The notes beneath the pieces were generated by a model. That model was not told the DNA's origin. It worked only from the letters and a program-made list of their open reading frames with translations, and searched no databases. 44,259 bases of DNA from Cryobacterium sp. Y57 (GTDB lineage Bacteria > Actinomycetota > Actinomycetes > Actinomycetales > Microbacteriaceae): NCBI RefSeq assembly GCF_002929505.1, contig NZ_PJJL01000049.1:1-44259 (forward strand). Direction: 5' to 3'. This document shows positions 33,807 through 43,003 of the stretch, piece after piece; positions within the stretch are counted from its first letter, which is position 1; every line of letters begins with the position of its first letter. The position numbers and the translations under genes are program-made.

Positions 33807-35338
33807 GCAACCTGACCACAACTCCTGCAGTGCTTCACCTGAACAATGTCTCCAAAAGCTTTGGATCTAACCGTGCCGTTCGTGGAGTGTCCCTGAGTAT
33901 CCAACCCGGTGAGGTTATCGGACTTATCGGCGAGAACGGCGCGGGCAAGTCCACGCTGCTGAAGATCTTGTCGGGCAACTATCGGCACGATGAAGGAACA
34001 ATCGCGGTCAACGGACGGGAAGTCCAGTTCCGCGGGCCAGCTGATGCCCTACGCGCGGGGATCGGTGTCGTTCACCAGGAGCAATCACTATTCACGAATC
34101 TCACTATTGCCGAAAATATTGAGGTGAACACCCCAATCGGCCGGGGCGGTGTCAACCGGCTGGGGCTCTACAACTGGCGACGCCTCTACGCGGACGCGGC
34201 ACAGGCTCTCGACCTGATCGGATCGCACTTGAATCCGAAGACGCGGGTCAGCGACCTCTCGTTCGTTGATCGCCAGATGGTCGAAATCGCCCGGGCGATC
34301 CGGGTGAGTGCCGCCAGTCACACGACTCCTCTCGTGATCCTCGACGAACCGACCGCGATTTTAGAGAGGACGGAGACCGCGATTTTGGAGAGGGAAATCT
34401 CCAAGCTTCGCGATATCGGCTCGGTGATCTTCGTCTCGCACCGACTCGACGAGGTGATGCGGATTTGCGATCGCGTCGTCGTCATGCGCGACGGTGAATT
34501 GATCGCCGACCGCACCGTCGATGACGTAACCGAAGAGGAACTGTTCCGTCTCATGGTCGGTCGGGAAACTCACGCTGCCGTTCGAAGTCGGCGCAGTATC
34601 GATCCGGCGAATAGTCCAGTCATCTCGATCCACGACCTCACCCGGGCAGGCTCCTACGCGGATGTGTCGATCGATGCCTACCCCGGCCGGGTCCTGGCCA
34701 TTCTGGGTACCAGCGGCTCCGGCCGCGAGTCCGTGGCGCGAGCGATATTCGGCGCCGAAGGCTTCGATTCCGGATCGGTGTCGATCGCGGGCTATTCCGG
34801 GCGCCAGTTGACCATCAAGAAGGCCGTTGCTCTTGGTGTGGGCTACGTTCCCGCGGAGCGCAAGACAGAGGGAATGGTGGGGGAAATGCCGGCGGATCAA
34901 AACATCACGCTCACGCATCCCGGCTCCGCAGCCCTCGGGCCGTTCGAGCTTCCCCGGCGCAGGCTGTCTCTGGCACGTGCGTGGTTTGAGAAGCTCGACA
35001 TCCGGCCTCGCGAGCCGGGGCACACGCTGCAGGACTTCTCTGGCGGCAACCAGCAGAAGGTCGTCCTCGCCAAGTGGTTGAACTCCTCGCATCTGAAGGC
35101 CCTCGTGCTGGACCATCCGCTTCGAGGCCTCGACCCGGGCGCGGCCGAAACAGTGAATGCGCAGATTCGGTCGGTATGCGATGAAGGAACCGCGATCATC
35201 CTCATTCCCGACACGATCGATGAGGCGCTAGACATCGCCGACGACATCGTGGTGATGCGAGACGGCCGGATCTCAGGCGTCTTCGACCTCGGGCACGACA
35301 ATCCCGCGACCCTGGACCTGCTCGAAAGGATGCTGTGA
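33803..35338 (+). CDS. Double ABC ATPase of importer 2, degenerate second site
   Basis: 511 residues, GTG start. Domain 1 is complete: Walker A GENGAGKS (43-50), DLSFVDRQMVEIARA, and Walker B VILDEPTAI. In domain 2 the Walker A is GTSGSGRES (302-310), with the family's usual loss of Lys. The Walker B is LVLDHPLRGLD, with His438 where the catalytic Glu should be. The signature DFSGGNQQK is kept. Hydrolysis should occur only at the site made of domain 1 Walker motifs and the domain 2 signature. Its stop overlaps the next start by one base. Confidence 0.92.
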   Translation: MSNLTTTPAVLHLNNVSKSFGSNRAVRGVSLSIQPGEVIGLIGENGAGKSTLLKILSGNYRHDEGTIAVNGREVQFRGPADALRAGIGVVHQEQSLFTNLTIAENIEVNTPIGRGGVNRLGLYNWRRLYADAAQALDLIGSHLNPKTRVSDLSFVDRQMVEIARAIRVSAASHTTPLVILDEPTAILERTETAILEREISKLRDIGSVIFVSHRLDEVMRICDRVVVMRDGELIADRTVDDVTEEELFRLMVGRETHAAVRSRRSIDPANSPVISIHDLTRAGSYADVSIDAYPGRVLAILGTSGSGRESVARAIFGAEGFDSGSVSIAGYSGRQLTIKKAVALGVGYVPAERKTEGMVGEMPADQNITLTHPGSAALGPFELPRRRLSLARAWFEKLDIRPREPGHTLQDFSGGNQQKVVLAKWLNSSHLKALVLDHPLRGLDPGAAETVNAQIRSVCDEGTAIILIPDTIDEALDIADDIVVMRDGRISGVFDLGHDNPATLDLLERML

Positions 35339-36345
35339 TGACCAAGATTGACAGCGAGAGAACGAAGGTCGCCGTCCCTGCCCGCGGAAAGATGCCGTCC
35401 GTGAAGCGCATCGGAGGCTGGCATGCGATTGGCCCGATCGTCATCTTCCTCGCGATACTCGTCGTCGTTGCCATCCTCACGCCGGCCTTCATCGGGAGTG
35501 GAGGACTGGCGATAATCGCGTCGTCGTCGGCCCCTATCCTTTTGCTGGCACTCGGGCAGGCCATGGTGCTCAACGTCGGGTCGATCGACCTGTCGAATGC
35601 CGCGATTGGCCTGCTGGGAGCAATCCTGCTCGCGCTCACACTTGGGCCCGTAGCGGGACTATCGCCGGTAATCGTGCTCCTGGCCACGACCGCTTTCGGA
35701 GCCGTGAACGGTTTGATCGTCGCCTACGCGCAGGTACCGTCCTTCGCCCTGACACTGGGCACGCTGGGAATCTTTCAGGCAGTCGCGCTCGTGGCCAGCG
35801 GCCGGACGACCGTCTACGTCGCCAGTAACGGGGAAGGCGTTCACGCGCTGTACGAAAGCGGAATCGCGAATGTGCCGATGACGTTCTGGATGGGCGTGTG
35901 TCTTGCGGTCTTTCTCTGGGTGCTTTTGCGCTATACCCGCATCGGCCGCGGAATGACGGCCATCGGCAAGAACGAGTCGGCCGCGATCTTCTCTGCGGTT
36001 CGTACCCGGTCCCTCAAGGTGCTGGCCTTCGCGCTCTCGGGGTTCGCCGCCGGACTCGCCGGCATCGCGATCATCGCCCAGGCGGGGTCTGCGTCACCCA
36101 CAGGGCTGGGAAGCGACCTGCTGCTTCCCGCCATCGCCGCAGCTCTGATCGGAGGAACGTCGATCTCCGGAGGTGTCGTCAATCCGCTCACGGTAATTTT
36201 CGGAGCGTTGACCGTTGCCCTGGTTCCCATCGCGACGACCGCAGTCGGCATCGACGCTCAGGCCCAGAGCTTGGTCTACGGCGCGGTCATTATCGGGGTA
36301 GTTGCCCTCACCATGTCGCGCAACAAATCAAGCATTGTCAAGTAA
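35338..36345 (+). CDS. ABC permease B of importer 2, RbsC type
   Basis: 335 residues. A basic cytoplasmic N-terminus of about 30 residues precedes 8-10 membrane helices. NVGSIDLSNAAIG and IGGTSISGGVVNP match the RbsC blocks, with changes. The ATG at 35338 overlaps the ATPase stop (TGATG), with AAAGGA upstream; a GTG three bases earlier is possible. It is likely the partner of permease A. Confidence 0.92.
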   Translation: MTKIDSERTKVAVPARGKMPSVKRIGGWHAIGPIVIFLAILVVVAILTPAFIGSGGLAIIASSSAPILLLALGQAMVLNVGSIDLSNAAIGLLGAILLALTLGPVAGLSPVIVLLATTAFGAVNGLIVAYAQVPSFALTLGTLGIFQAVALVASGRTTVYVASNGEGVHALYESGIANVPMTFWMGVCLAVFLWVLLRYTRIGRGMTAIGKNESAAIFSAVRTRSLKVLAFALSGFAAGLAGIAIIAQAGSASPTGLGSDLLLPAIAAALIGGTSISGGVVNPLTVIFGALTVALVPIATTAVGIDAQAQSLVYGAVIIGVVALTMSRNKSSIVK

Positions 36346-36364
36346 CAAACGAGAGGGATCACAT

Positions 36365-37861
36365 ATGTCTGCAGTGGACGTCCTAGAAGCGACCAACTCT
36401 GGCGTGCTCAGAGACCTCGAACCCCGCGAGGTATTTCGATTCTTCGAAGTGCTCACGGGCATCCCGCGAGGGTCAGGGAACGAGAAACAGGTCGCCACCT
36501 GGGTCGTGGATTTCGCGCGATCGCTCGGACTCGAGGCGACCCAGGATGACCTGCACTGCGTACTCGTCAAAAAGCCGGGGCAGGGAGGCCTGGAGAAAGC
36601 AGCGCCGCTCATCCTGCACGGCCACCTGGATATGGTCTGCGAAAAGGCCGAAGGTGTCGAATTCGACTTCGTGAACCAACCGTTGAGCCTCGTCGTCGAC
36701 GGCGAGTACATCTCGGCAACGGGAACGTCTCTGGGGGCGGACAACGGAATCGGAGTGTCCTACATCCTCGCACTGCTGGAATCGACGGACATTCCTCATC
36801 CGCCGCTGGAGGCAGTGCTCACAGCCATGGAAGAGAAGGGAAAGGTGGGGGCCGGACAGTTCAACGTCACGCAACTCGCTGGGCGCCGCATGATCGACTT
36901 CAACTGGATCACCGACGAAGAGATCCTCGCGGGGTGCAGCGGAGACGTGACGTTCACAATCGATGTCCCGGGGGAGTTCGAACCGATACCGACTACCTTG
37001 ACCCGCGCGCGCTCGCTGGAGGTGCACGGGCTCAATGGTGGTCACTGCGAATTCGACATTCAGTTGGAGCGGGCGAACGCCCTGCAGGTGCTGGCCCGCG
37101 CGGTTCACAGGCTGTCCGGTACGCACGAGGTGCGCATTTCCGATCCGTTTGGCGGTGCTCAAAATAGTGCGATCCCGGCCGATGCATCCGCTGTCATCGT
37201 CTTTAATGACGCGGACACGGATTCGATCGAGGCTCTCATCGCCGAGCTCGATGTACATCTCAAGAGTGAATACCAGATTTCTGACCCCGCCATTCGCGTC
37301 GAACTGAAGAACGCGATACGTCCTAATGTCGCATTTTCGCATGCCGCCGGACTCCGGCTCATGACCGTTTTGCGGCTTATCCCGCAGGGGGTGGTCAGCT
37401 GGAATCTGCACGTCCCCGGTCGTGTGGAAACGTCGAACAATGTCGGAACGTTGCGACCGACGGCTGACGGTGCACGGATCATGTCGACGGTCACGTCGGC
37501 CCTGACCACGAGGAAACACGAGTTGATCGAGCGAGTACAAGCGCTCGTGGCGCTCGCCGGCGGTGGTGTCGTCTGTGAGCTCTACGGCCTGGACGCGCCG
37601 GAGTTTCCGTATCGTCCGCAATCCCAACTCCTGGCCACGGCATCCGCGGCCTACCGTGACGTGCTCGGCAAGGAGCCCAACGTCGAGGTGTCTCAGTGCT
37701 CACTTGAGCTCGGTATGTTCAGCAGAAGGGTGCCCGTCGCCGATATTATCTCGATCGGCACCGAGCTTCAGGCCCTGCATTCTGCCGCGGAGAGGGTGAA
37801 TCACAAGTCCGTGGCACGTGTCTGGCCGCTGATCAAGATGGTCGTTTCGCGACTGGGATAG
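36365..37861 (+). CDS. PepD-like aminoacyl-histidine dipeptidase (M20 family)
   Basis: 498 residues, the normal PepD length. Metal and catalytic residues visible are HGHLD (His87, Asp89), GADNG (Asp126), MEEKG (Glu156-Glu157) and the C-terminal LHSAAERV His. In PepD another metal ligand is the Asp of an LLNxD block. The gapless alignment to MIDFNWITDEEILAGC gives Asn180 there, and GGHSG is changed to GGHCE. PepD cleaves beta-Ala-His and other dipeptides. The ATG at 36365 follows GAGAGGGA. As the last gene of the importer 2 operon, it may hydrolyse an amide or dipeptide-like substrate brought in. Confidence 0.85.
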   Translation: MSAVDVLEATNSGVLRDLEPREVFRFFEVLTGIPRGSGNEKQVATWVVDFARSLGLEATQDDLHCVLVKKPGQGGLEKAAPLILHGHLDMVCEKAEGVEFDFVNQPLSLVVDGEYISATGTSLGADNGIGVSYILALLESTDIPHPPLEAVLTAMEEKGKVGAGQFNVTQLAGRRMIDFNWITDEEILAGCSGDVTFTIDVPGEFEPIPTTLTRARSLEVHGLNGGHCEFDIQLERANALQVLARAVHRLSGTHEVRISDPFGGAQNSAIPADASAVIVFNDADTDSIEALIAELDVHLKSEYQISDPAIRVELKNAIRPNVAFSHAAGLRLMTVLRLIPQGVVSWNLHVPGRVETSNNVGTLRPTADGARIMSTVTSALTTRKHELIERVQALVALAGGGVVCELYGLDAPEFPYRPQSQLLATASAAYRDVLGKEPNVEVSQCSLELGMFSRRVPVADIISIGTELQALHSAAERVNHKSVARVWPLIKMVVSRLG

Positions 37862-38008
37862 GCACGGATGGTGCAGGGGCAACGAGGTTGCGGGCCATTC
37901 CCGCCTGTCACACAGAGAACGCGATTCTGCGACGCGAAGATGACTCAGGGCGGCCGCCCGACTTGACCTCGACGATCGGGTTGTGAAGACGGAGGACTGT
38001 AGACGCAT

Positions 38009-38027
38009 TTAGGTTATCCTTACCTAA
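38009..38027. promoter_or_regulatory. DtxR/IdeR iron box
   Basis: TTAGGTTATCCTTACCTAA fits the 19-bp iron-box consensus (TWAGGTWAGSCTWACCTWA) with a single mismatch. It lies 32 bases before the start of the adenylation-acyltransferase gene. Iron-loaded DtxR/IdeR would repress this gene, so it should be on under iron limitation. Confidence 0.85.
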
Positions 38028-38058
38028 CAAGCTCCTACGTATCGTTCGAAAGTGTTCC

Positions 38059-40761
38059 GTGTTCCAGTCCGTTCCCGCTCCACGACTCAGGCTCCTCAAT
38101 GGCGCTGACGAGGACATCGCCTTCGTCACTGGCAGTGGAACCGTCAGCTATTCCCAGGTGGCCCAGCTGGCCGCTGCACGTCGACACGAGCTGGGCAGTG
38201 TGCGGCGACTGGTGATGCTGGAGGCGACCAACGCCGTCGAGTCGATCGTCACGTACCTTGCAGCGTTGGAAGGCGGACACCCCGTACTTCTAGTCCCGCC
38301 GGGTGACGACGAAGCATCGCGGACTCTTCGTACGTCGCTCGTCGACCGGTTCAATCCTGATGTCCTTTTTGCCGGCAGTGGGGGTGACGCGGCTCTGCAG
38401 GAGATACGGCCCGGCTCCGCGCACAGCTTCGCTGATGACCTCGCTCTGCTGGTGAGCACGTCCGGGTCGACCGGGACGCCCAAACTCGTGCGTTTATCGC
38501 GACAGAACGTGTTGAGCAATGCACACGCCATAACGTCATATCTGCGTCTTACCCCCGCTGACCGGGCAGTGACCACGCTCCCATTGCATTACTGTTACGG
38601 GCTCTCCGTGGTGAACAGTCATCTCGTGGCGGGAGCGAGCGTTGTCCTCACTGAACGGTCAGTAGCCGACGCGGCGTTCTGGGACGAGGCCGCGATGCAC
38701 CGGATCACCTCCATCGCTGGCGTCCCGTATACCTTCGAGCTTCTCGAGGCGGGCCAGTTCACTGATCGGTTGCCCGCGAGCATCCGCTACCTCACCCAAG
38801 CCGGTGGCCGCCTCGCTCCCGACGCGGTGCGCCGCTTTGCGCACCTCGGGGAACGTCGCGGATTCCAATTCTTCGTTATGTACGGGCAGACAGAGGCAAC
38901 CGCGCGCATGGCGTACGTCCCCGCGGAGTTCGCCTCCCATTCCGCTGGCACAATCGGCCGCGCCATCCCAGGCGGTCACCTACGCATCGATGCTGCGCCG
39001 GGAACGGATGTCGGCGAGCTGGTCTACCAGGGCCCCAACGTCATGCTCGGTTACGCAGAAACACCCGCAGATTTCGCCCTCGGGCGCACCGTCCACGAGC
39101 TTCGCACCGGCGATCTTGCCCGGCACCGCGACGACGGCATGTTCGAGGTCGTGGGCCGGCTGAACCGTTTTGTGAAGGTGTACGGACTCCGGGTCGACCT
39201 CGATTCCGTTCAACGACTCCTTACCCAGGAGGGATTCGAAGCCCGTACCGCGAGCACCGGAGAAGACGTCCTCGTATTCGTCCGAGCGGCCCGCTTCGTT
39301 GACCGCGCACGAATCCGCGCCGCTGCACTACTCGGCATTCCCGCTCACGCGATACGTGTCTACTCGATCAGTGAGTTTCCGCATACGGTCACTGGCAAGC
39401 CCGATTTTGCCGCGCTCGTGCGGTATGCCGAAATGATTGACGCTCACAAGGCGTCGATAGGGGTGAACGGCGGGCAGGGCGCAACTGCCGACATGATTCG
39501 TGACCTGTTCATCGTGTTTCTCGAGCGACCCGATGCCACGATCAACGACTCGTTCGCCGGGCTTGGTGGGGATTCATTGAGCTACGTTGAGGTGACCTTG
39601 CGGCTGGAAGATTTGCTCGGGACCCTGCCACGAAATTGGCCCAGCCAATCGGCTCAGACCCTCGTTTGCTTGGCCGAAGGATCTTCCCCCCATGCTGATC
39701 GCACTGTTCCGGGCGAATCGGAGAAACGAAAAGCGGCGACAGGCAGGGGATGGTGGGACCGTTTTTCCCGAGTAGAAACTCCCGCCGTACTTCGCGCTGT
39801 GGCTATCGTGCTGATCGTTGCCACCCATGCCGATCTGATCACACTGCAGGGCGGCGCGCATCTGCTGCTCGCCGTCGCCGGGTACAACCTTGCCAGGTTC
39901 CAGCTTGCCAACGTGGCGGGGGCGACGCGCGTTCGCCGCCTGTTCACGAGCGCAGCCCAAATCGCGGTTCCGGCCGTGCTGTGGATCGGTGCCGTCGCGG
40001 TGTTCACCGGCAAGTACACCTGGACCACCACTTTGTTGGTCAACAATATTGTTCCCGGCGACGGTAGCTGGAACGAGCAATGGCAATTCTGGTTCCTCGA
40101 AGCCGCCGTGTGGACAATACTCGGCTTGGCGGCCATGTTCCTCATTCGCCCAATCGATCGTCTTGAGCGCCGACATCCCTGGATGTTTTCCGTTGCTCTC
40201 TTTGTGGCAGCGGTCACGCTCCGGTTCGCGCTCGTGGGGATCGAAGCTGAAGGTGTTGAACGCTACGCCGGGATCACCGTGCTGTGGTCTCTCCTGCTCG
40301 GGTGGGTCATCGCCCGGGCCGACAGCCGGGGAAAGCGACTGGCAGTGTCCGTGGCGGCGATCGTCGCCACGGCCGGTTTCTTCGGGGATCCAGCGCGCGA
40401 AGCGGTTGTAGTGGGCGGAATACTGTTATTGATCTGGGCACAGCAGCTACGAATACACCGGGTTCTCGTGCCGGCCGTGCGACTTCTGGCCAGCGCATCC
40501 CTGTTCATCTACCTCACCCACTGGGTCGTCTACCCAGCTTGGGAGATCAGCGCTCCCTGGTTCGGAACGGTCTTGTCTCTCGCCATCGGAGTTGCGGCGT
40601 GGTACCTGTATCGCCTGGGCGGCCGAGCGCTGAATCACTCTGTCCCCACTGGTATCAGGGGCCAGAAGTTTGCTGTGTCACGCCGAGACGAATCGCCACA
40701 TGCAACCGACGAAACGCCACCAGATACCAGTGCGGTACGACGCCGCAACTACTGGCGGTGA
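38059..40761 (+). CDS. Adenylation domain - carrier - membrane acyltransferase fusion
   Basis: 900 residues. Residues about 1-460 form an AMP-forming adenylation domain: STSGSTGTPK (133-142), YGQTEAT (275-281), TGD (350-352) and the catalytic Lys447 in TGKPDF. A carrier domain of about 475-545 has GGDS with the phosphopantetheine Ser506. From about 570, a multi-pass membrane domain resembles acyltransferase-3 proteins, with LRAVAIVLIVATHAD (candidate His589). It would activate a carboxylic or amino acid, load it on its own carrier and pass it to an acceptor in the membrane. The start is probably GTG 38059, with a weak ribosome site. The iron box suggests a siderophore or iron-stress role. Confidence 0.82.
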   Translation: MFQSVPAPRLRLLNGADEDIAFVTGSGTVSYSQVAQLAAARRHELGSVRRLVMLEATNAVESIVTYLAALEGGHPVLLVPPGDDEASRTLRTSLVDRFNPDVLFAGSGGDAALQEIRPGSAHSFADDLALLVSTSGSTGTPKLVRLSRQNVLSNAHAITSYLRLTPADRAVTTLPLHYCYGLSVVNSHLVAGASVVLTERSVADAAFWDEAAMHRITSIAGVPYTFELLEAGQFTDRLPASIRYLTQAGGRLAPDAVRRFAHLGERRGFQFFVMYGQTEATARMAYVPAEFASHSAGTIGRAIPGGHLRIDAAPGTDVGELVYQGPNVMLGYAETPADFALGRTVHELRTGDLARHRDDGMFEVVGRLNRFVKVYGLRVDLDSVQRLLTQEGFEARTASTGEDVLVFVRAARFVDRARIRAAALLGIPAHAIRVYSISEFPHTVTGKPDFAALVRYAEMIDAHKASIGVNGGQGATADMIRDLFIVFLERPDATINDSFAGLGGDSLSYVEVTLRLEDLLGTLPRNWPSQSAQTLVCLAEGSSPHADRTVPGESEKRKAATGRGWWDRFSRVETPAVLRAVAIVLIVATHADLITLQGGAHLLLAVAGYNLARFQLANVAGATRVRRLFTSAAQIAVPAVLWIGAVAVFTGKYTWTTTLLVNNIVPGDGSWNEQWQFWFLEAAVWTILGLAAMFLIRPIDRLERRHPWMFSVALFVAAVTLRFALVGIEAEGVERYAGITVLWSLLLGWVIARADSRGKRLAVSVAAIVATAGFFGDPAREAVVVGGILLLIWAQQLRIHRVLVPAVRLLASASLFIYLTHWVVYPAWEISAPWFGTVLSLAIGVAAWYLYRLGGRALNHSVPTGIRGQKFAVSRRDESPHATDETPPDTSAVRRRNYWR

Positions 40762-40774
40762 CACCACCCCTGGC

Positions 40775-40788
40775 GTCACGTCCCGCTG
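40775..40788. repeat. 14-bp copy of an IS256-like end
   Basis: GTCACGTCCCGCTG is identical and in the same orientation to 44077-44090. It may be a leftover IS end or chance. Confidence 0.5.
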
Positions 40789-40843
40789 AATGACGGCGTC
40801 TTTCAACACTGTGCAGGTCAGTGGTTCCAATTCGGGAGGCGCC

Positions 40844-40885
40844 GAAAGTGCGGTGCAAACGCTCGACTCTGCCGTTCGTCTGTGA
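40844..40885 (-). pseudogene. Integrase-core transposase remnant (IS481/IS3-like)
   Basis: The minus strand encodes SQTNGRVERLHRTF, close to the PQTNGKxERFHRT motif around the catalytic Glu of DDE transposases of IS481/IS3 type. The upstream part of this frame (CRDPNIDVDSMLPHR) also fits. The rest of the protein is not recognisable and shifts frame downstream. Confidence 0.6.
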
Positions 40886-41195
40886 GCGGTGGGGCAGCAT
40901 GCTATCGACGTCGATGTTTGGGTCGCGACAGGTGTCGTGCTCAATGTCAGTCGAAGACTGAGCCAATATCGACGACAACCATGCGGTGGCGGCGAAGCGA
41001 AGACAGCGATCAAAGACGTCGTAGGGCTGTCTCGCCGTTTTGCAAGGCCAGGCGCACACCTGCGAACCCGGCCTCGCCAATTCCCTGACCCGAATCATGG
41101 ACAATTGACCTGCGGGTCGATGCCGACAGGGAAGCATTCGTCGGCGTTTTCGGCCACGCTCTCCGCTTTCGTCGCTTTAGAAAGGTCACCCAAGT

Positions 41196-42215
41196 ATGAA
41201 GTACACCACCCTCGGACGCTCCGGGCTGGCCGTTTCCTCGCTCGCGTTGGGAACGATGACTTTCGGCGCCGAAACTGACGCCGAGCAGGCGCATGCCCAG
41301 CTGGATCTATACACGGAGGCCGGCGGCACCATGCTCGAGACCGCCGATGTGTACAGCAGTGGACAGTCGGAGGAGATCGTTGGTGAATGGCTGCGCGGCC
41401 AAAGTGCGCTCGCGCGGAACCGACTCGTGATTGCGGGCAAGGGGCGGTTTCCCGTCGGCGTGGACCCGCGCGATTCCGGCACGTCGCGCCGGCACTTGCG
41501 GCGCGCGCTCGACGGCACGTTGCGGCGGCTGGGCGTCGACCACATCGACCTGTATCAGGTGCATTCGTGGGACCCCATAACCCCGCTTGATGAGACCCTC
41601 GGGTTTCTTGAATTTGCGGTTCAGTCGGGCAAAATTAGTTACGCCGGCCTCTCAAACTTCCTTGGCTGGCAGATTGCTCAGGCAGCGTCGGCCGCTCGCG
41701 GACGGTTCCCGCTCATCTCAATGCAGCCGCAATACAATCTGCTGGCGCGCGAGGTGGAGTGGGAGATCTTGCCTGCCTGCGAAGCCAACGGCCTAGGGGT
41801 GCTTCCGTGGTCGCCCCTCGGTGGCGGCTGGCTGGCTGGCAAGTACTCACAGCACCAGCGCCCCTCCGGCGCGACTCGCTTGGGCGAGGATCCCCAGCGC
41901 GGCGTCGAGGCCTACGACCTGCGCTCCGCTCAGGCGAGAACGTGGCGTGTACTCGAGGCGCTGCAAGGTCTCGCTGACGTTCACAGTCAGTCGATGTCGC
42001 GTATCGCACTGGCCTGGTTGAGTGCGCAACCGGCGGTCAGCTCGGTCATTCTCGGCGCACGCACCACCGAGCAGCTTGCTGACAACCTCGGCAGCGTCGA
42101 CGTCACGCTCACCGCAGTGGACCTTGCAACGCTCAACACAGCAAGCGACCCGGAGCCCTCGGCGTGGCCGTACGGCGAAGCGGGACGCGATCAGCGCTCC
42201 CGCATGCTCGACTAG
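41196..42215 (+). CDS. Aldo/keto reductase
   Basis: 339 residues of the NADPH-dependent TIM-barrel family that reduces aldehydes and ketones. Of the catalytic tetrad, Tyr53 (ADVYSSG), Lys82 (AGKGR) and His123 (QVHSWD) are clear. The Asp normally five residues before the Tyr is Glu48 here (LETADVY). LRRLGVDHIDLYQVH and SNFLGWQI match the family. GAAAGG precedes the ATG. It stands alone between IS debris and the sigma factor gene, so its substrate is unknown. Confidence 0.92.
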   Translation: MKYTTLGRSGLAVSSLALGTMTFGAETDAEQAHAQLDLYTEAGGTMLETADVYSSGQSEEIVGEWLRGQSALARNRLVIAGKGRFPVGVDPRDSGTSRRHLRRALDGTLRRLGVDHIDLYQVHSWDPITPLDETLGFLEFAVQSGKISYAGLSNFLGWQIAQAASAARGRFPLISMQPQYNLLAREVEWEILPACEANGLGVLPWSPLGGGWLAGKYSQHQRPSGATRLGEDPQRGVEAYDLRSAQARTWRVLEALQGLADVHSQSMSRIALAWLSAQPAVSSVILGARTTEQLADNLGSVDVTLTAVDLATLNTASDPEPSAWPYGEAGRDQRSRMLD

Positions 42216-42427
42216 ATGTAGAAGCCCGCAATTGGCCGGTTCATTTTCGGCGCGCTTTCCACTGCCCTGACAGAGTTGCCATGGCCTGCTCCAGGCGCGA
42301 CTCGCCGTCCTCCTCCCGATAGTGGGTGTGAGCCTCGACTGTTGCCACGCGCGGGAAGCTGACAGGGTAAAACGGTGCGAGAGTATTTCGCCTGAAATCC
42401 CCGCGCCCGTGCCGGACAGACCTCAGT

Positions 42428-43003
42428 ATGAGAGTTGTGACTGACACCGAGCGCGAGAAGCGGATGCGCAACCTCGTCGTGCTCGTCATCGACCCGGTCC
42501 GCCGTTACCTGCACCGCCGTACCGACGCCGCGACGGCCGACGACGTGATCGGGGACACCCTGCTGGTGTGCTGGCGCCGCCTCGACGAAGTGCCCGACGA
42601 CGCCCTGCCGTGGGCGATCGTCGTCGCGCGGCAGTGCCTCAGCAACGCCCGACGTGCCGAGCGTCGCCGCACCCGTCTCATCGGCCGCATCATCGCGATC
42701 GACCCGCCACCGGCCGCTGCGGACGAGAGCCCCGCCGCATCCACCGAAGATGGCACAGCCGAGACGGCCCGGTTGACCGCAGCCCTCGCCAGCCTGCGTC
42801 GAAACGACGCCGAAATCCTGCGGCTGTGGGCGTGGGACGAATTGACGAGCCCCCAGCTTGCCGTTGTGCTCGGCATCAGCGCAAACGCAGCGGCGATCCG
42901 ACTTCACCGTGCAAAGGCGCGACTCAAGCAGGAGCTACTGAAATCCGGCAACCCGACCGGACATATAACTTACGACGAAGGGAGCGAAGATGCACGACGA
43001 TGA
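42428..43003 (+). CDS. ECF-type RNA polymerase sigma factor
   Basis: 191 residues. The region 2 part (ADDVIGDTLLVCWRRLDEVPDD, about 38-59) is followed by a region 4 helix-turn-helix (LTSPQLAVVLGISANAAAIR, about 140-159). The ending overlaps the next gene by 14 bases. ECF factors direct transcription of small stress regulons and are usually held by an anti-sigma partner. No clear binding site was seen in the 212-base gap upstream. Confidence 0.88.
   Translation: MRVVTDTEREKRMRNLVVLVIDPVRRYLHRRTDAATADDVIGDTLLVCWRRLDEVPDDALPWAIVVARQCLSNARRAERRRTRLIGRIIAIDPPPAAADESPAASTEDGTAETARLTAALASLRRNDAEILRLWAWDELTSPQLAVVLGISANAAAIRLHRAKARLKQELLKSGNPTGHITYDEGSEDARR

Larger units (their letters stand above)
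40762..41195. other. 434-base spacer with transposase debris
   Basis: No intact gene. It holds a transposase-like fragment on the minus strand (40844-40885) and a 14-base sequence (40775-40788) that recurs at an IS256-like end at 44077. The right part leads to the aldo/keto reductase and may hold its promoter. Confidence 0.55.

Noticed and set aside
34351..34393. Near-duplicate 18-base stretch coding TAILER twice in the importer 2 ATPase
   Set aside because: The segment has the same length as in other RbsA proteins after the Walker B motif, so it is ordinary helix sequence and not an insertion.
36473..37627. Minus-strand open frame of 384 codons
   Set aside because: Antisense to the PepD-like gene, which has intact family motifs on the plus strand.
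37885..37910. Small hairpin GCGGG...CCCGC after the PepD-like gene
   Set aside because: Only a 5-bp stem without a T-run, too weak to call a terminator.
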